Source of the DNA: Sabellastarte sp. h YS-2021 | Lineage: Eukaryota > Annelida > Polychaeta > Sabellida > Sabellidae | NCBI GenBank assembly: GCA_964017235.1 | Contig: OZ024936.1 | Location: forward strand, 60,563,028 to 60,627,027 | DNA: 64,000 nucleotides | Direction: 5' to 3' | Shown here: piece by piece, positions 54,671 to 64,000 of the stretch | How positions within the stretch are numbered: the first letter of the stretch is position 1 | How the letters are laid out: each line of letters opens with the position of its first letter | Notes under the pieces: model-generated | Seen by the model: only the letters and a program-made list of their open reading frames with translations | Told to the model about the DNA's origin: nothing | The model's database searches: none | Made by a program: the position numbers and the translations under genes

Positions 54671-54858
54671 ATGACACTGACCATATTTGTCCTCAAACAT
54701 AGCTGCTAGTGACACAAAAGTAATGCAACCTTAAACTCATAAGTTTATCAAATATCAGGAATTTACTATAACCTTACAAAAGAGACTTTTTTTGGTGTAG
54801 ACAGATCTACATGAATATCAAAGAGTAAACTTTTAACTAGTGATTGTGTCTCGACGCA

Positions 54859-56408
54859 ATGTATCCCCGGACGAGACATGGTTGAAGAGTGACATACAGA
54901 GTATTATGGTTGACACAAATATACCCCTGTGGGGAGGGGGCATAAGTGTTTATGGGGGCAACTTGTACTGACACTAAGTAAACAAAATGTTTGCTTAATG
55001 AAAGATATAAATGTAACTAGACGCAGCACATCGGAGAACCGATGCAAACTGTATCCACCAGAAAGAAAACTCGCCAATCAACCATCACTTAACCTTGAAG
55101 GAGGAGCGCAAGGTAAAATCTGACCACATCAAAAGATTCTTGGCCCATGATTTCCAATAGGTTGGTGTGACATTGCAAACCTCTAGGAAAACGAATATGC
55201 GAGTTATAAGCACTTTTACTTTTGGCTATTCTCATTTGACCTTGAAAGAGGGGCCAAAGCTCAAATCTGATCACATCAAAAGATTCCTAGCGCATGATTT
55301 TGCATAGGATGCTTTCACATTACAAACCTCTAGGACCAAGAAAAAGCGATTTATAAGCATTTTAGATTTTGCTATTCTCGTTTGACCTCGAAGGAAGGGC
55401 CCAAGGTCAAATCTGACAACACCAAAAGATTCCCAGCTCATGATTTCCTATAGGTTGGTTTTCCATCCCAAACCTCTAGGACCAATAATAAGGGAGATAT
55501 AAGCACTTTTCATGACTGACACAAAATGCCTGTGGCGGCCATCTTGTTTTCCAAATGGGTCCAAAAATATTTCCAGTCAAGATTTTGTAATGCGGAACAT
55601 ATTCTGCGAATTTGAGATCTCTACCTATAATACCCTTTGCTCTAGAGGGCCAACAACAGTCCTTGCTTTAAGTCGAATAAACGTCCCTGGCGGCCATCTT
55701 GTTATTCAAAATGAGGCCAAAAATATTCCCAGGCAAGATTTTATGGTTATTAATATATCCTGCAAATTTGAGAAGGCTAGGTATAATATTTTATTTTGTT
55801 AGACAGGTAACAGCCAATAATAAAGGAGGTATATGGCCTCACAGACTAAGGTACCATTTTGAGTCATTTTAGCAGGCCTAAGGTGACCTTGAAAACAATA
55901 GCCATGGTCAACAACTGGATGCTGGTACTCCATCATGTACTCAACCTCCAAAGCCATTTTCAATAGCTTCCATTCAATATAGTCAGCATTAAGTGTGAAA
56001 ATATCTCCAAAAAGGCCAAAAATGGCCTCGGTGAGGTACTTTGGCAGTCTGTGGATGACCTTCAATGAAGAGCCTCAAGGTCAAATTTCTGCATGTTTAC
56101 AGAAGACATATATATGTATTATATATACCAGCCATAGGATGATTAACTTTCTGTATATGAGAACTGGGCCAAAATGTGAAAAAATGGCCAAAATCTGACC
56201 TTTAAGAGGCCACCAGTGACCTTGAAATTGAAGGTCAATGTCACAAAACAATAGTGTTCGTGGCATTGACCATATATACCCACATACCAAATTTGAAAGG
56301 TTAAACTAAAATATTTCTTAAGTTATCGCATCCAAAAGGAAATCTATGCGGCAGCGGCGTGACCGTACTGAATCCTAAGTATCCGCGACTTTTGTCCGGA
56401 GATACAAT
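54859..56408. mobile_element. GTATCCCC-ended non-autonomous element with internal repeats, copy 2
   Basis: Ends TGTATCCCCGGACG and TTGTCCGGAGATACA. Interior repeats as in 38398-39752. Its right end is 9 bp from the 5' splice site of the MRTO4 exon at 56418. The extra length relative to copy 1 comes from an additional segment near 55510-55840. Confidence 0.75.
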
Positions 56409-56417
56409 AATACTTAC

Positions 56418-56494
56418 CAATATTCTGGCCTGTTCTGGAGTGAGGGTCTCATCTTTTGAACACACTTTATGATCCTGCGTCAATGTTATCACAC
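56418..56494 (-). CDS. MRTO4: MRTO4 coding exon (upstream-most visible)
   Basis: 77-nt exon with acceptor TTTAACACAG and donor TTG|GTAAGT on the minus strand. It encodes [G]VITLTQDHKVCSKDETLTP, then EQARIL, matching the Mrt4 signature G-V-[VI]-TL-x-x-D-x-x-VC-x-x-x-x-x-LTPEQAR-[VI]-L. Its first two bases complete a Gly codon, so one base comes from an upstream exon that I could not find before the window ends. Mrt4 binds 25S/28S rRNA of pre-60S subunits in place of P0. Confidence 0.87.
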
Positions 56495-57096
56495 CTGTGT
56501 TAAATTAATAAATGCAATTATATTCTAATCTATAATATGAATGTCCCATATTCATGACATATTATAAGACCTAGCTGTTCTGAGTGATAACTAGGGGTGA
56601 GACTGTTCTAGATTTTCTAGTTCGGGATTCTGCAAGTGCAAAACCATCACGATTCCGGGATACCGAAAAAGAGTTTAAGCATTTTGTCAATCGAATAGAC
56701 CTACAAACAGGGAGTGATTGTCCGTAGTCCAAAGTATATAAGTTTTTCTCAAAGAAATAGCTATAAATGTATTAAAATCTAGTGAAATATGAGGTAATAG
56801 TTTAAAATTTCTTCAGATTCAGCTTTGACATTAAATATTTCACATTTCCCAATAATTATATAAGCTGACATTCGAGATTCCGGTTGTTAAACTACTGACA
56901 GTATTTCAGTAAAATTGTCTCGATACCGGTATACCGCCACTACTGACTCACCCCCTAGTGATAACAAAGACGCATTAATGAAAACAATATGTCTTAAACT
57001 GAAGATTAGTCAAAATACTTTAATGATTAGAAGGGGTGTTGCGGTAGCATCACCGGTACGGTAAATAAACTAGAAGAATGTTTTTGCTGACAAAAA
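56495..57096. other. MRTO4 intron, no recognised feature
   Basis: No exon or clear TE found. Confidence 0.4.
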
Positions 57097-58528
57097 CGAA
57101 GCGGCCCTGATGAAAAAGAAGTCACCCATAAAAGATGTCAACATATGCATCATAAGCAATAGAAACTGTGAACTTTATTGCATTGTGTATGTTAGTTGTC
57201 CCTATTTTCATCTTTAATGAGTGCGCACAATTAAAGTGAGATCAGCTGAACAATACAATAGCTGGAGATTAAAAACTCTATAATTTTGCTGCAAGATGGC
57301 CATAACTTCATTCATATGGGGACTTTAAGGTGACCATAAAATAAGAATGTCCCTTTTCTCATCCTTTATAAGTGCATAAAGTTTAGCTCAGGTCAGTTGA
57401 ACAACAAGATAGCTGGAGGCTGAAATTTCCTTTTTCACTGTAAGGTGACCATAACTTCATTCATATTGCGACTTTAAGGTGACCATAATATGAGAATGTC
57501 CCTTCAATATCAATATATGTTAGATATGGAAAAAGAAAGGAGCCAGATGGCTTTATTCAAATGTTATGACTTTAGGGGGGCCAAAATTATATTAACAGTT
57601 TAAGGTCACCTTAAAGTCAGGATAACCCTTTGGTTTGCCATCCTTTATAAGTGTGCAAAGTTTAACTGAGGTCAGTCGAACAATAAGATACTTGGAGGCT
57701 GAAAACCCCCTTATTTCACTTTAAGGTGGCTACAACTCCATTCATACTGAGAGTTTAAGGTGACCATAAGTATTATTTTTATCTAGTTTAATACCAGTGA
57801 TAATTTCGAAATAAAAAAAATGGAAAAAGAAAGGAGCCAGAGCATTTTATTCCAATTTGATGACTTTAAGCAGGCCATATGTCCATTAACATTTTGAGTT
57901 TAAGGTCACCATAAAGTCAGGATATTCCTTTGAGAAATCTTAATATATGTGCCAAGTTTGGTTGAAAAAAGTGAAAAACTAAGTGAACTGGAGGGCTAAA
58001 ACCCCCTTTTTTGACATTAAGGTGACCTTAAAATTGCAGATACAGGGCTAAAACTTCGGCATGTGAAAGATTATCAAAAAGTAGCTGAATAAGTTATTCC
58101 AACAAAACGTCGAAATCCTGACCGTTTTCGAGATACAGACCAAGTACCCATTTTTAAAAAATTTACAAAAATAAAACGCCTCCCATTCAGGCATCTATGG
58201 TCCGATTGATGAGAACATCCTTTCGGACCTTGGAAATTTGGTCTAGAATGTACCTGATAAATTTTATATTACAGGTGAGTGTGGTTTTTTTCCGAAACGT
58301 GATGACGAGGTGTTTTGGAGTTATGCTTAAGGTTACCTTAAGTAAAGCTTAAGGTCTACGCAAAGTATCTCAAAAATTTTTCCCGCCCCTATAGTTTTAA
58401 AGAAAGATAAGAAGGAAAGAAAAATTTGAAAGGCTAAGAAGTTATTCTAGGGAGACCATAATCCGGCGGCGGCGGTGATCAGTCGAACTTCGGTGAAAAC
58501 AAATAAGCGTCCCTGACGGGCCGCTTAA
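57097..58528. mobile_element. AAGCGGCCC-ended element with ~200-bp internal repeats
   Basis: Left AAGCGGCCCTGATG and right CTGACGGGCCGCTT are inverse ends. The interior has diverged repeats with GGAGGCTGAAA, CATAACTTCATTCATAT and TTTAAGGTGACCATAA. A similar left end occurs near 62500 and a repeat unit near 63480-63600. Confidence 0.55.
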
Positions 58529-59087
58529 TTACTGCAAACTGCCATAAAGTTCAGCTACCAGTTTTCCGCTTACACTTCAATGTAAATTATCTTTACTAAC
58601 CTTACATACAAAATAAATGTCATAATCCACTTTTATTTGCTTTTTACTGTATAATGAGCGATAATTCGGAGATACCAAGTTATGCTGTATTTACCCATGA
58701 AGTATTCCGTCGTTAAGCCAATCAGAATGAAGGACATATCCATGTCATGTTAGAATTCCTGTTTTACAGTATGGAAAACTATTTGGTTCTAATATTTCAT
58801 TAAATAAGAGATGGTTAACCGGTGACCGACCGAAAAAGTCGGGATACTTAAAAAGTTTTTGCTTTAGTGTATCCCCAACCACTAACAGAAAGTGAAGTTT
58901 ACCAAAATGGCAGTTTCATCAACAATGCATTGAAAACTACAAGAATTTCAGATAAAAATGTACAATTTCTTCAGATTAAGGCTTTATTTCAAATGTTTGC
59001 AGTGTAAGTTGACAGTTTTACTTAAAACGGCAATATTGATATATGTCTTCAGGCATCAATATCGGCAACCCTGTACCAAAACAATAA
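58529..59087. other. Non-coding interval
   Basis: No gene or recognised element. Confidence 0.35.
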
Positions 59088-59737
59088 CAAGCAATCAGTG
59101 CCCGTGAATGGGCTCTGTGTCAGCTGACTGTGTGTTTTGAGTTTCAGAAAAAAAGTGAATGACGAAAAGTACACAAAAGTTGTGCCCTGCAAATGGTATT
59201 AAGAAGTAAAGTACAAAGTTAACTCTTAAGATAAAAAAGTAGGTGAAAAACATATTTCAAGAAAATACTGCAAATGCAATAGATTTCAAGTTATAACTAA
59301 TTTCCTCAACAGTAAGAATCTTAAAGTACTTTTGCTCAGCTATGCAATGAGCTACAGGTCCACGATTTTACTATGTTATAGCTGACCAAAAAGAGGGTGA
59401 ATAACTAATTTAAAGAAAATTCTCTCAATGCAATAACTTTCAAGTTACAATTGATTTACTCAACAGTGCAAACCTGAAAGTAGCTATTGCTCAGCTATAC
59501 AATGAACTACAGGCCTGCAATTTCACTATATTATAGGTGACCCATAAGTAGGTGAATAACATATTCAAACAAAATTCTCTAAATGCAATAGTTTTCAAAT
59601 TACAATTTATTTACTAAACAGTGAGAATCTGAAAGTTGCTATTGCTCAACTATGCCATGAGCTACAGGTCTACAATTTCACTATGATAAAGCTGACCCAT
59701 AAGCAGGTGAATAACATATTTAAACAATATTCTCTAA
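59088..59737 (+). repeat. Pearl-like element, copy 3
   Basis: Head CAAGCAATCAGTGCCCGTGA and about four ~165-bp units, more diverged than copies 1 and 2. The last unit is interrupted at TTCTCTAAAT by DIRS E. Confidence 0.72.
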
Positions 59738-59991
59738 ATTTGAAAATTTTAAATACTTAAATGTAGCTTTTATAAGCTACAAGCTTACCATGTGGGACTG
59801 AATGCTAACTCAGGAAGCCGCGACTCCATCCAACGACCAAGAAAAATGGACGTTTGGAACTGGCCGAGTCTGTGGTTTAGTATGTACCATAGCAGTGTTG
59901 TTTGGTAATTCGTCCTTCTTCTCTCGTGGTAAATTTAGTCCTTACCCCCTCAGCTGAAATAGAGCGGGGAGGTAGGGTGGGACTTTCTTCA

Positions 59992-60265
59992 GTCCCACAT
60001 GGTAAGCTTGCAGCTTACAAAAGCTACATTTAAGTACAGTAGAACCTCTATTATCCGACCCTGTTGGGAGAGTAAAAATTAGGTCGGATAATAGAAAGGT
60101 CGGATAATAGGAAGGCTAAAATAACAGGCTTAAATGGAGTTGGGAGAGTGGGTCTGAGGTTGGATAATTGAAAATTTGGATAATAGAGGGTCGGATAATG
60201 GAGGTTCTACTGTAATTAAAATTTTCAATTTTATTTCGCTACAATAGCTTACCATGTGGGACTGA
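59992..60265 (-). repeat. ICR of DIRS E, interrupted
   Basis: GTCCCACATGGTAAGC and GCTTACCATGTGGGAC meet at TTCAATTTTATTTCG once the MITE 60037-60212 is removed. Confidence 0.83.
60037..60212. mobile_element. pogo/Tigger-like MITE, 176 bp
   Basis: Ends CAGTAGAACCTCTATTATCC and GGATAATGGAGGTTCTACTG, flanked by TA (60035-60036, 60213-60214). With one TA kept, the flanks read exactly like the uninterrupted ICR of DIRS C. Interior is further TCGGATAAT repeats. No transposase. Confidence 0.88.
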
Positions 60266-60837
60266 ATGCTGAATTCAACCGCCCGGTGGCGGGATTACAG
60301 CTGAGACTGGAGGAATGTTGTCCATTTTTCTAGAATTTAGAATTACAAAATATACCAAAAAATGTCCAAAAATATCAGTCTAAGTCCCAGTTACTGAGCC
60401 CCAGTTCTAAAGTTGGGTCTGTAAGTAGCCAAAAACCAAAATTGAATGAATGACAGTACGGATACTGTCTAGATGTTTTGAGAGAAGAGAGTGCAGCCAT
60501 GCTCACTCAGGAAGTAGCCTGTAAGAGTATCACTGCTATAATAATACAGCCCTAGGGTTGAATCTCATTGAATTTGCCACCATAAAAATGAGATATGGTA
60601 CACTGATAAACTAGAAATAGGACGCCCTGTTGATAGTAGCTGCGACATATGAATAGAAACAGGATAGCACAGAAGAACACACATTATCATGTGTAATGTC
60701 CACCCCATGAACCTTTTGCAAAAATTGTACAGTAGTCCTACAAGACCCTGTTTCATTTGTAAAATATATCAATGATGCTTAAATATTTATTAGAATACAT
60801 GTAAATTATTTCAGTTTCATTCCTTTTTGCATTGGTT

Positions 60838-61697
60838 GGGTCGAAAATTTTGATGAAATTGCTCTATCTTGCACGGTTAAGGAGATAGAAGCAAATTTCT
60901 GTTTTTCAATTTTTGGCAAAAATTCGAAAATTCAAAATGGCTGCCATTTTTGGAAAGAGGAAAATTTTTTGAAAATTGCAAATATTACATTCCTTAGATA
61001 CCCTGTGGGTCGAAAATTTCGACGAAATCGCCTTATCTCGCACGGTTACGGAGATAAGCAAATTTGTGTTTTTCCATTTTTGACAAAAATTAGAAAATTC
61101 AAAATGGCCGCCATATGTGGGAAGAGGAAATTTTTTTGAAACTTGCCAAGAGGCCACTGCTCACATACCCTGTGGGTCGAAAATTTCGACGAAATTGCTC
61201 TATCTGGCACGGTTAAGGAGATAGAAGCAAATTTGTGTTTTTCCACTTTTGGCAAAAATTCGAAAATTCAAAATGGCCGCCATTTTTGGGGAGAGGAAAT
61301 TTTTTTTGAAAATTGCCAATGGTACATTTCTTAGATACCCTGTGAGTCGAACATTTCGACGAAATCGTTCTATCTCACACGGTTAAGGCGATAGAAGAAA
61401 ATTTGTGTTTTTCCATTTTTAGCAAAAATTCGAAAATTCCAAATGGCCGCCATTTTTGGGGAGAGCAAAACTTTTTGAAAATTGCCAATAGTACATTTCT
61501 CAGATACCCTGTGGGTCGAAAATTTCAACGAAATCACTCTATCTCGCAAGGTTAAGGAGATAGAAGGAAATTTGTGTTTTTTCATTTTGGCAAAAATTCG
61601 AAAATTCAAAACGGCTGCCATACGTGGGAAGAGGAAAATGTTTTTGAAAATTGCCTACAGTACACTGCTCAGACACCCTGTGGGTCGAAAATTTACA
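60838..61697. repeat. ~168-bp satellite, five units
   Basis: Units start GGGTCGAAAATTTCGACGAA and contain TATCTCGCACGGTTAAGGAG and TCAAAATGGCCGCCAT. Starts are near 60838, 61008, 61173, 61345 and 61513, with a final partial unit at 61680. It ends abruptly in the DIRS E Gag. Confidence 0.93.
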
Positions 61698-62460
61698 CTC
61701 TACACAGTGGTAGAGGACCTAGGCAAATTTTCCCTGGGGTCAGGGAGCTCAAGAATCTGCCTAAAAGTTTCCACTTCCTCTGCATATTGTAAAGGGAGGT
61801 CAGACATATCTACCTCGCTGTAGGAAACTGAGTCTGTGCTATCCTGTTGATCCTCATGCTCAGAAGGAGCCTGTAGAGGTTTAGTAGACTTTTTGATAGG
61901 GACAGAGGACTGAGAATAGTACTTTGCCCGAACCTTGCATTTTTTCTTGTCTGAGTGCTTCTTAGCTTTGGAATACACCCTTTTAGGTTGTTCTGAGTGG
62001 TCCCCGGATTGAGGATCTGAGTGGTCGGATTGAAGATCCGAGTGCCTGGGACTGTGGTTGGACTGGATACTTTGAGTGAACTTTGGTGGAAGTGGAGGAC
62101 CATATATGTCCGTATCCATTGGTTGACCATCCGAGTAGTTGGATGGCCCAGTGGTCGAGTTTGAAGCCCGAGTGGTCGGGTCTGGTTGTTTACTTGATCC
62201 AGCTTGTGACAAAGAAGTGGAGGTACTATTTTCATTGAATGCATTTCGTCCTGGAGAGACTTCATAGCCTCCAGGATGGACGCTTGAAAGACCCCTATTT
62301 GCTGTTGAAGTTGAATGTTAAATTGATTACCCAGGGATTTTTCTAGTCTACTGTCTCTCTTTTATTCTGCAAGGCAATACCTGGGGTTGGTGGGACAGTT
62401 TAAGGACTCTTTAAAGACAAAAACTCGGAACGTAAGGGTTGGGGGCGTGCAGGAGAGGAA
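61698..62460 (-). pseudogene. Gag-like remnant of DIRS E
   Basis: The frame 61700-62212 reads GQPMDTDIYGPPLPPKFTQ, SKAKKHSDKKKCKVRAKY and EVDMSDLPLQYAEEVETF, near-identical in phrase to the DIRS C Gag middle part (35283-35756). A frameshift near 62215 separates the more N-terminal helical part. It is cut on its C-terminal side by the satellite. Confidence 0.7.
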
Positions 62461-62696
62461 AATAAACTAGAAAAATGTGTTTTTGCTAACAAAAACGAGT
62501 GGCCCGGATGGAGACTTGAGTTATTAAAGCTGTAGTAGTTGTGGTATGAGACTGTAAGGAGAAGGTAAGCTTTACTGTGTTTTGTATCTGATGGGAAAGT
62601 AGATTATCTTAAAACTGTATCAGTTTCAGTATTAGACTGCAAGCAGAATAACAGCATGCATAGCTAGGCTTGATAAAGCTCAGTGAGAGTGAACCA

Positions 62697-62720
62697 TTTT
62701 TTTTTTTTTTTTTTTTTTTT
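62697..62720. repeat. Poly(T) run, 24 bp
   Basis: Homopolymer next to the foldback at 62771. Confidence 0.9.
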
Positions 62721-62770
62721 GCAAGACAGAAAAGATACACACTTCCCCCCCATCCCCCATACACAGAGCA

Positions 62771-62892
62771 ATTCTTTTCTCACATCCATTTTTATTTGAG
62801 TGAGGGGAGTGAGGAGGGGGCAGATCTGTGCAGAAAAAGACTGCCTCTTCCTCACTCCCCTCACTGAAATAAAATGCAGGTGAGAAAAAGAT
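62771..62892. repeat. Long foldback hairpin
   Basis: Arm 62771-62823 (TTTTCTCAC ... GAGTGAGGGGAGTGAGGA ... GGCAG) is inverse to 62841-62892 (CTGCCTCTTCCTCACTCCCC ... GGTGAGAAAA) with few mismatches and a ~17-nt loop. It could be a foldback MITE or a double-stranded-RNA/miRNA-like precursor. Confidence 0.75.
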
Positions 62893-62934
62893 TATTTACT
62901 GCAGTAGAATGTTTAGATTTTACAGAAATTACTT

Positions 62935-63060
62935 ATTTATGTAAGGGGCTACAGTTCTGAAATTTTACTATGTTATAACTGACACAAAACTACATCAAAA
63001 ACACATTTAACAAAATGCTCTAAATGTAATACTTTTCAAGTTATAAGTGAATTAGTGCAT
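62935..63060. repeat. Pearl-like ~165-bp repeat unit, isolated
   Basis: TTTTACTATGTTATAACTGAC and ACTTTTCAAGTTATAAGTGA match the tandem unit of 21249-22120. Confidence 0.6.
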
Positions 63061-64000
63061 GAATACAGGAATTTTAATGCATCAAAAATTCATAAAAAAA
63101 TAATTGAGAAAGATCCAGGCCTGATACTCCCGCAAGAGAATCTACTGGTGGCCTAGTACATATATGCAAGATATGAAAGAAAATCCTCTAATAGTCAATG
63201 AGAAAATAATTATAAAGTGTTGAAATTTTCAGACTTTGGGTGGGGGTACCTCTCTTCTAATGGCTTTGGGGAAGAAACAAAACGACAGATCTGCATGGAT
63301 TTTACGATTTATCATCCTCGATAGATAAGGTATGTCAGCATGTCTCTGGGTTTTGTAGTTTTGGAGGAGAAGTTGTTCATGTGGAGGCGTATGCCATAGA
63401 GTGATGCCATAATGTCAGCTGACTGACAAGTCAGCTGACATAAAAACAGGAATTTTAAGGACAAAAGTCATTAAAAGTCTTCCCTAAACTTAATCAATGT
63501 GTCAAGTTGAACTGATGTCATTGAACAGTAAGTCGTTTGGGAGCTGAAAACCCTCATTTTTACTTCAAGGTGGCCATGACTGTACTTGTATTCGAACTCC
63601 AAAGTGGAACGAAAACTAGATTGGGCCAACTCGGCGCCAACATATCCCCAGACAGGTCATCACTCACGCCACAGGTTTTGATCGGGAATTTTTTAAAGCA
63701 TAATTACCCATTATTATATGAACTTCAGCACATCAATCTACTCTGTTTGTATCTTCCCAAGAAGATGGTGTATCCCCAGACGCCGAATACATAACTCAAA
63801 TTATATTTTCAATCTTCCTGCAATGATAACTCTAAACCTATTTTCAAAGTATTTATTAATAAATGATTGATGATTGAATGTCCATTCTAAAATAATAATC
63901 CCAAAAGAGCATATCTCTTTCTATATTTGTTGACAAATAAAATATTATTTTTAACTCAACATCATACTTTTCAATCTTCCTGCAATGATAACTCTTAACC
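63061..64000. other. Repeat-derived non-coding end of window
   Basis: Contains a unit like 57097-58528 (near 63480-63600), two GTATCCCC/ATATCCCC-type end fragments (63644, 63769), and a perfect 28-bp direct repeat (63806-63833 and 63968-63995) containing AATCTTCCTGCAATGATAAC. No gene. Confidence 0.45.

Larger units (their letters stand above)
59738..62465 (-). mobile_element. DIRS-type element E: ends and Gag fragment, satellite in place of pol
   Basis: Left arm and ITR (59738-59940), ICR (59992-60265, split by a pogo-like MITE) and 3'UTR (to ~60610) match DIRS C. Gag (61698-62460) follows directly after a satellite block. YR, RNase H and RT are absent and no right ITR was found. The Gag part may come from a second insertion. 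Confidence 0.7.

Noticed and set aside
60838..61690. Possible CRISPR-like or direct-repeat array
   Set aside because: Units are contiguous ~168-bp satellite monomers without spacers, and the genome is eukaryotic.

Overview
This is eukaryotic, very probably molluscan (bivalve-like), nuclear DNA. The evidence is one host gene with canonical GT-AG introns, a tRNA-derived SINE whose 3' end resembles the bivalve V-SINE type, mobile elements carrying internal ~150-170 bp tandem repeats (like the oyster 'pearl' elements), and many DIRS-type tyrosine-recombinase retrotransposons. There is no operon structure, no rRNA and no CRISPR array. Most of the window is transposable elements (TEs) nested in one another.

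Host genes. (1) Three exons of MRTO4 (ribosome-assembly factor mRNA turnover 4, a paralogue of ribosomal P0/uL10) lie on the minus strand at 56418-56494, 45741-45876 and 39782-39924. They join in phase and encode the C-terminal part of the protein; the 5' exons are outside the window or not recognised. The two introns (10.5 and 5.8 kb) are filled with repeats. (2) A 340-aa, two-pass membrane protein of unknown function (1316-2338, minus) looks like a host gene.

DIRS retrotransposons. Six copies or remnants are all on the minus strand: A (6729-13024, complete outline), B (15965-20830), F (22121-29300), C (30611-36714), D (40597-45078) and E (59738-62465). A, B, C, E and F keep the diagnostic internal complementary region (ICR), which holds the two element ends joined head to head; D has lost that end. 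Gag, RT/RNase H and tyrosine recombinase (YR) are recognisable, but every coding region is broken.

Nested insertions. A 4.2-kb ORF2-less LINE-like element (23234-27412, 16-bp target-site duplication) sits in the YR of F. It encodes an intact 417-aa protein that fuses an L1 ORF1-like RNA-binding half to a NADAR/YbiA-type enzyme domain, which is the most novel item here. A SINE sits in the inverted terminal repeat (ITR) of F, two hAT-like elements (8-bp duplications) sit in D, and a pogo/Tigger-like miniature inverted-repeat transposable element (MITE) sits in the ICR of E.

Other repeats. Three Helentron-like elements (47724-53602) carry ~146-bp arrays rich in AGGTCA half-sites. Two copies of a GTATCCCC-ended element abut MRTO4 exons. 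Also present are a Penelope-like GIY-YIG fragment, a LINE 3' fragment, several TA-flanked MITEs, a 168-bp satellite and a long foldback hairpin. Left to right the layout is: PLE, membrane-protein gene, LINE fragment, DIRS A and B, DIRS F with its insertions, DIRS C, MRTO4 with DIRS D and the satellite-bearing elements in its introns, and DIRS E with satellite.
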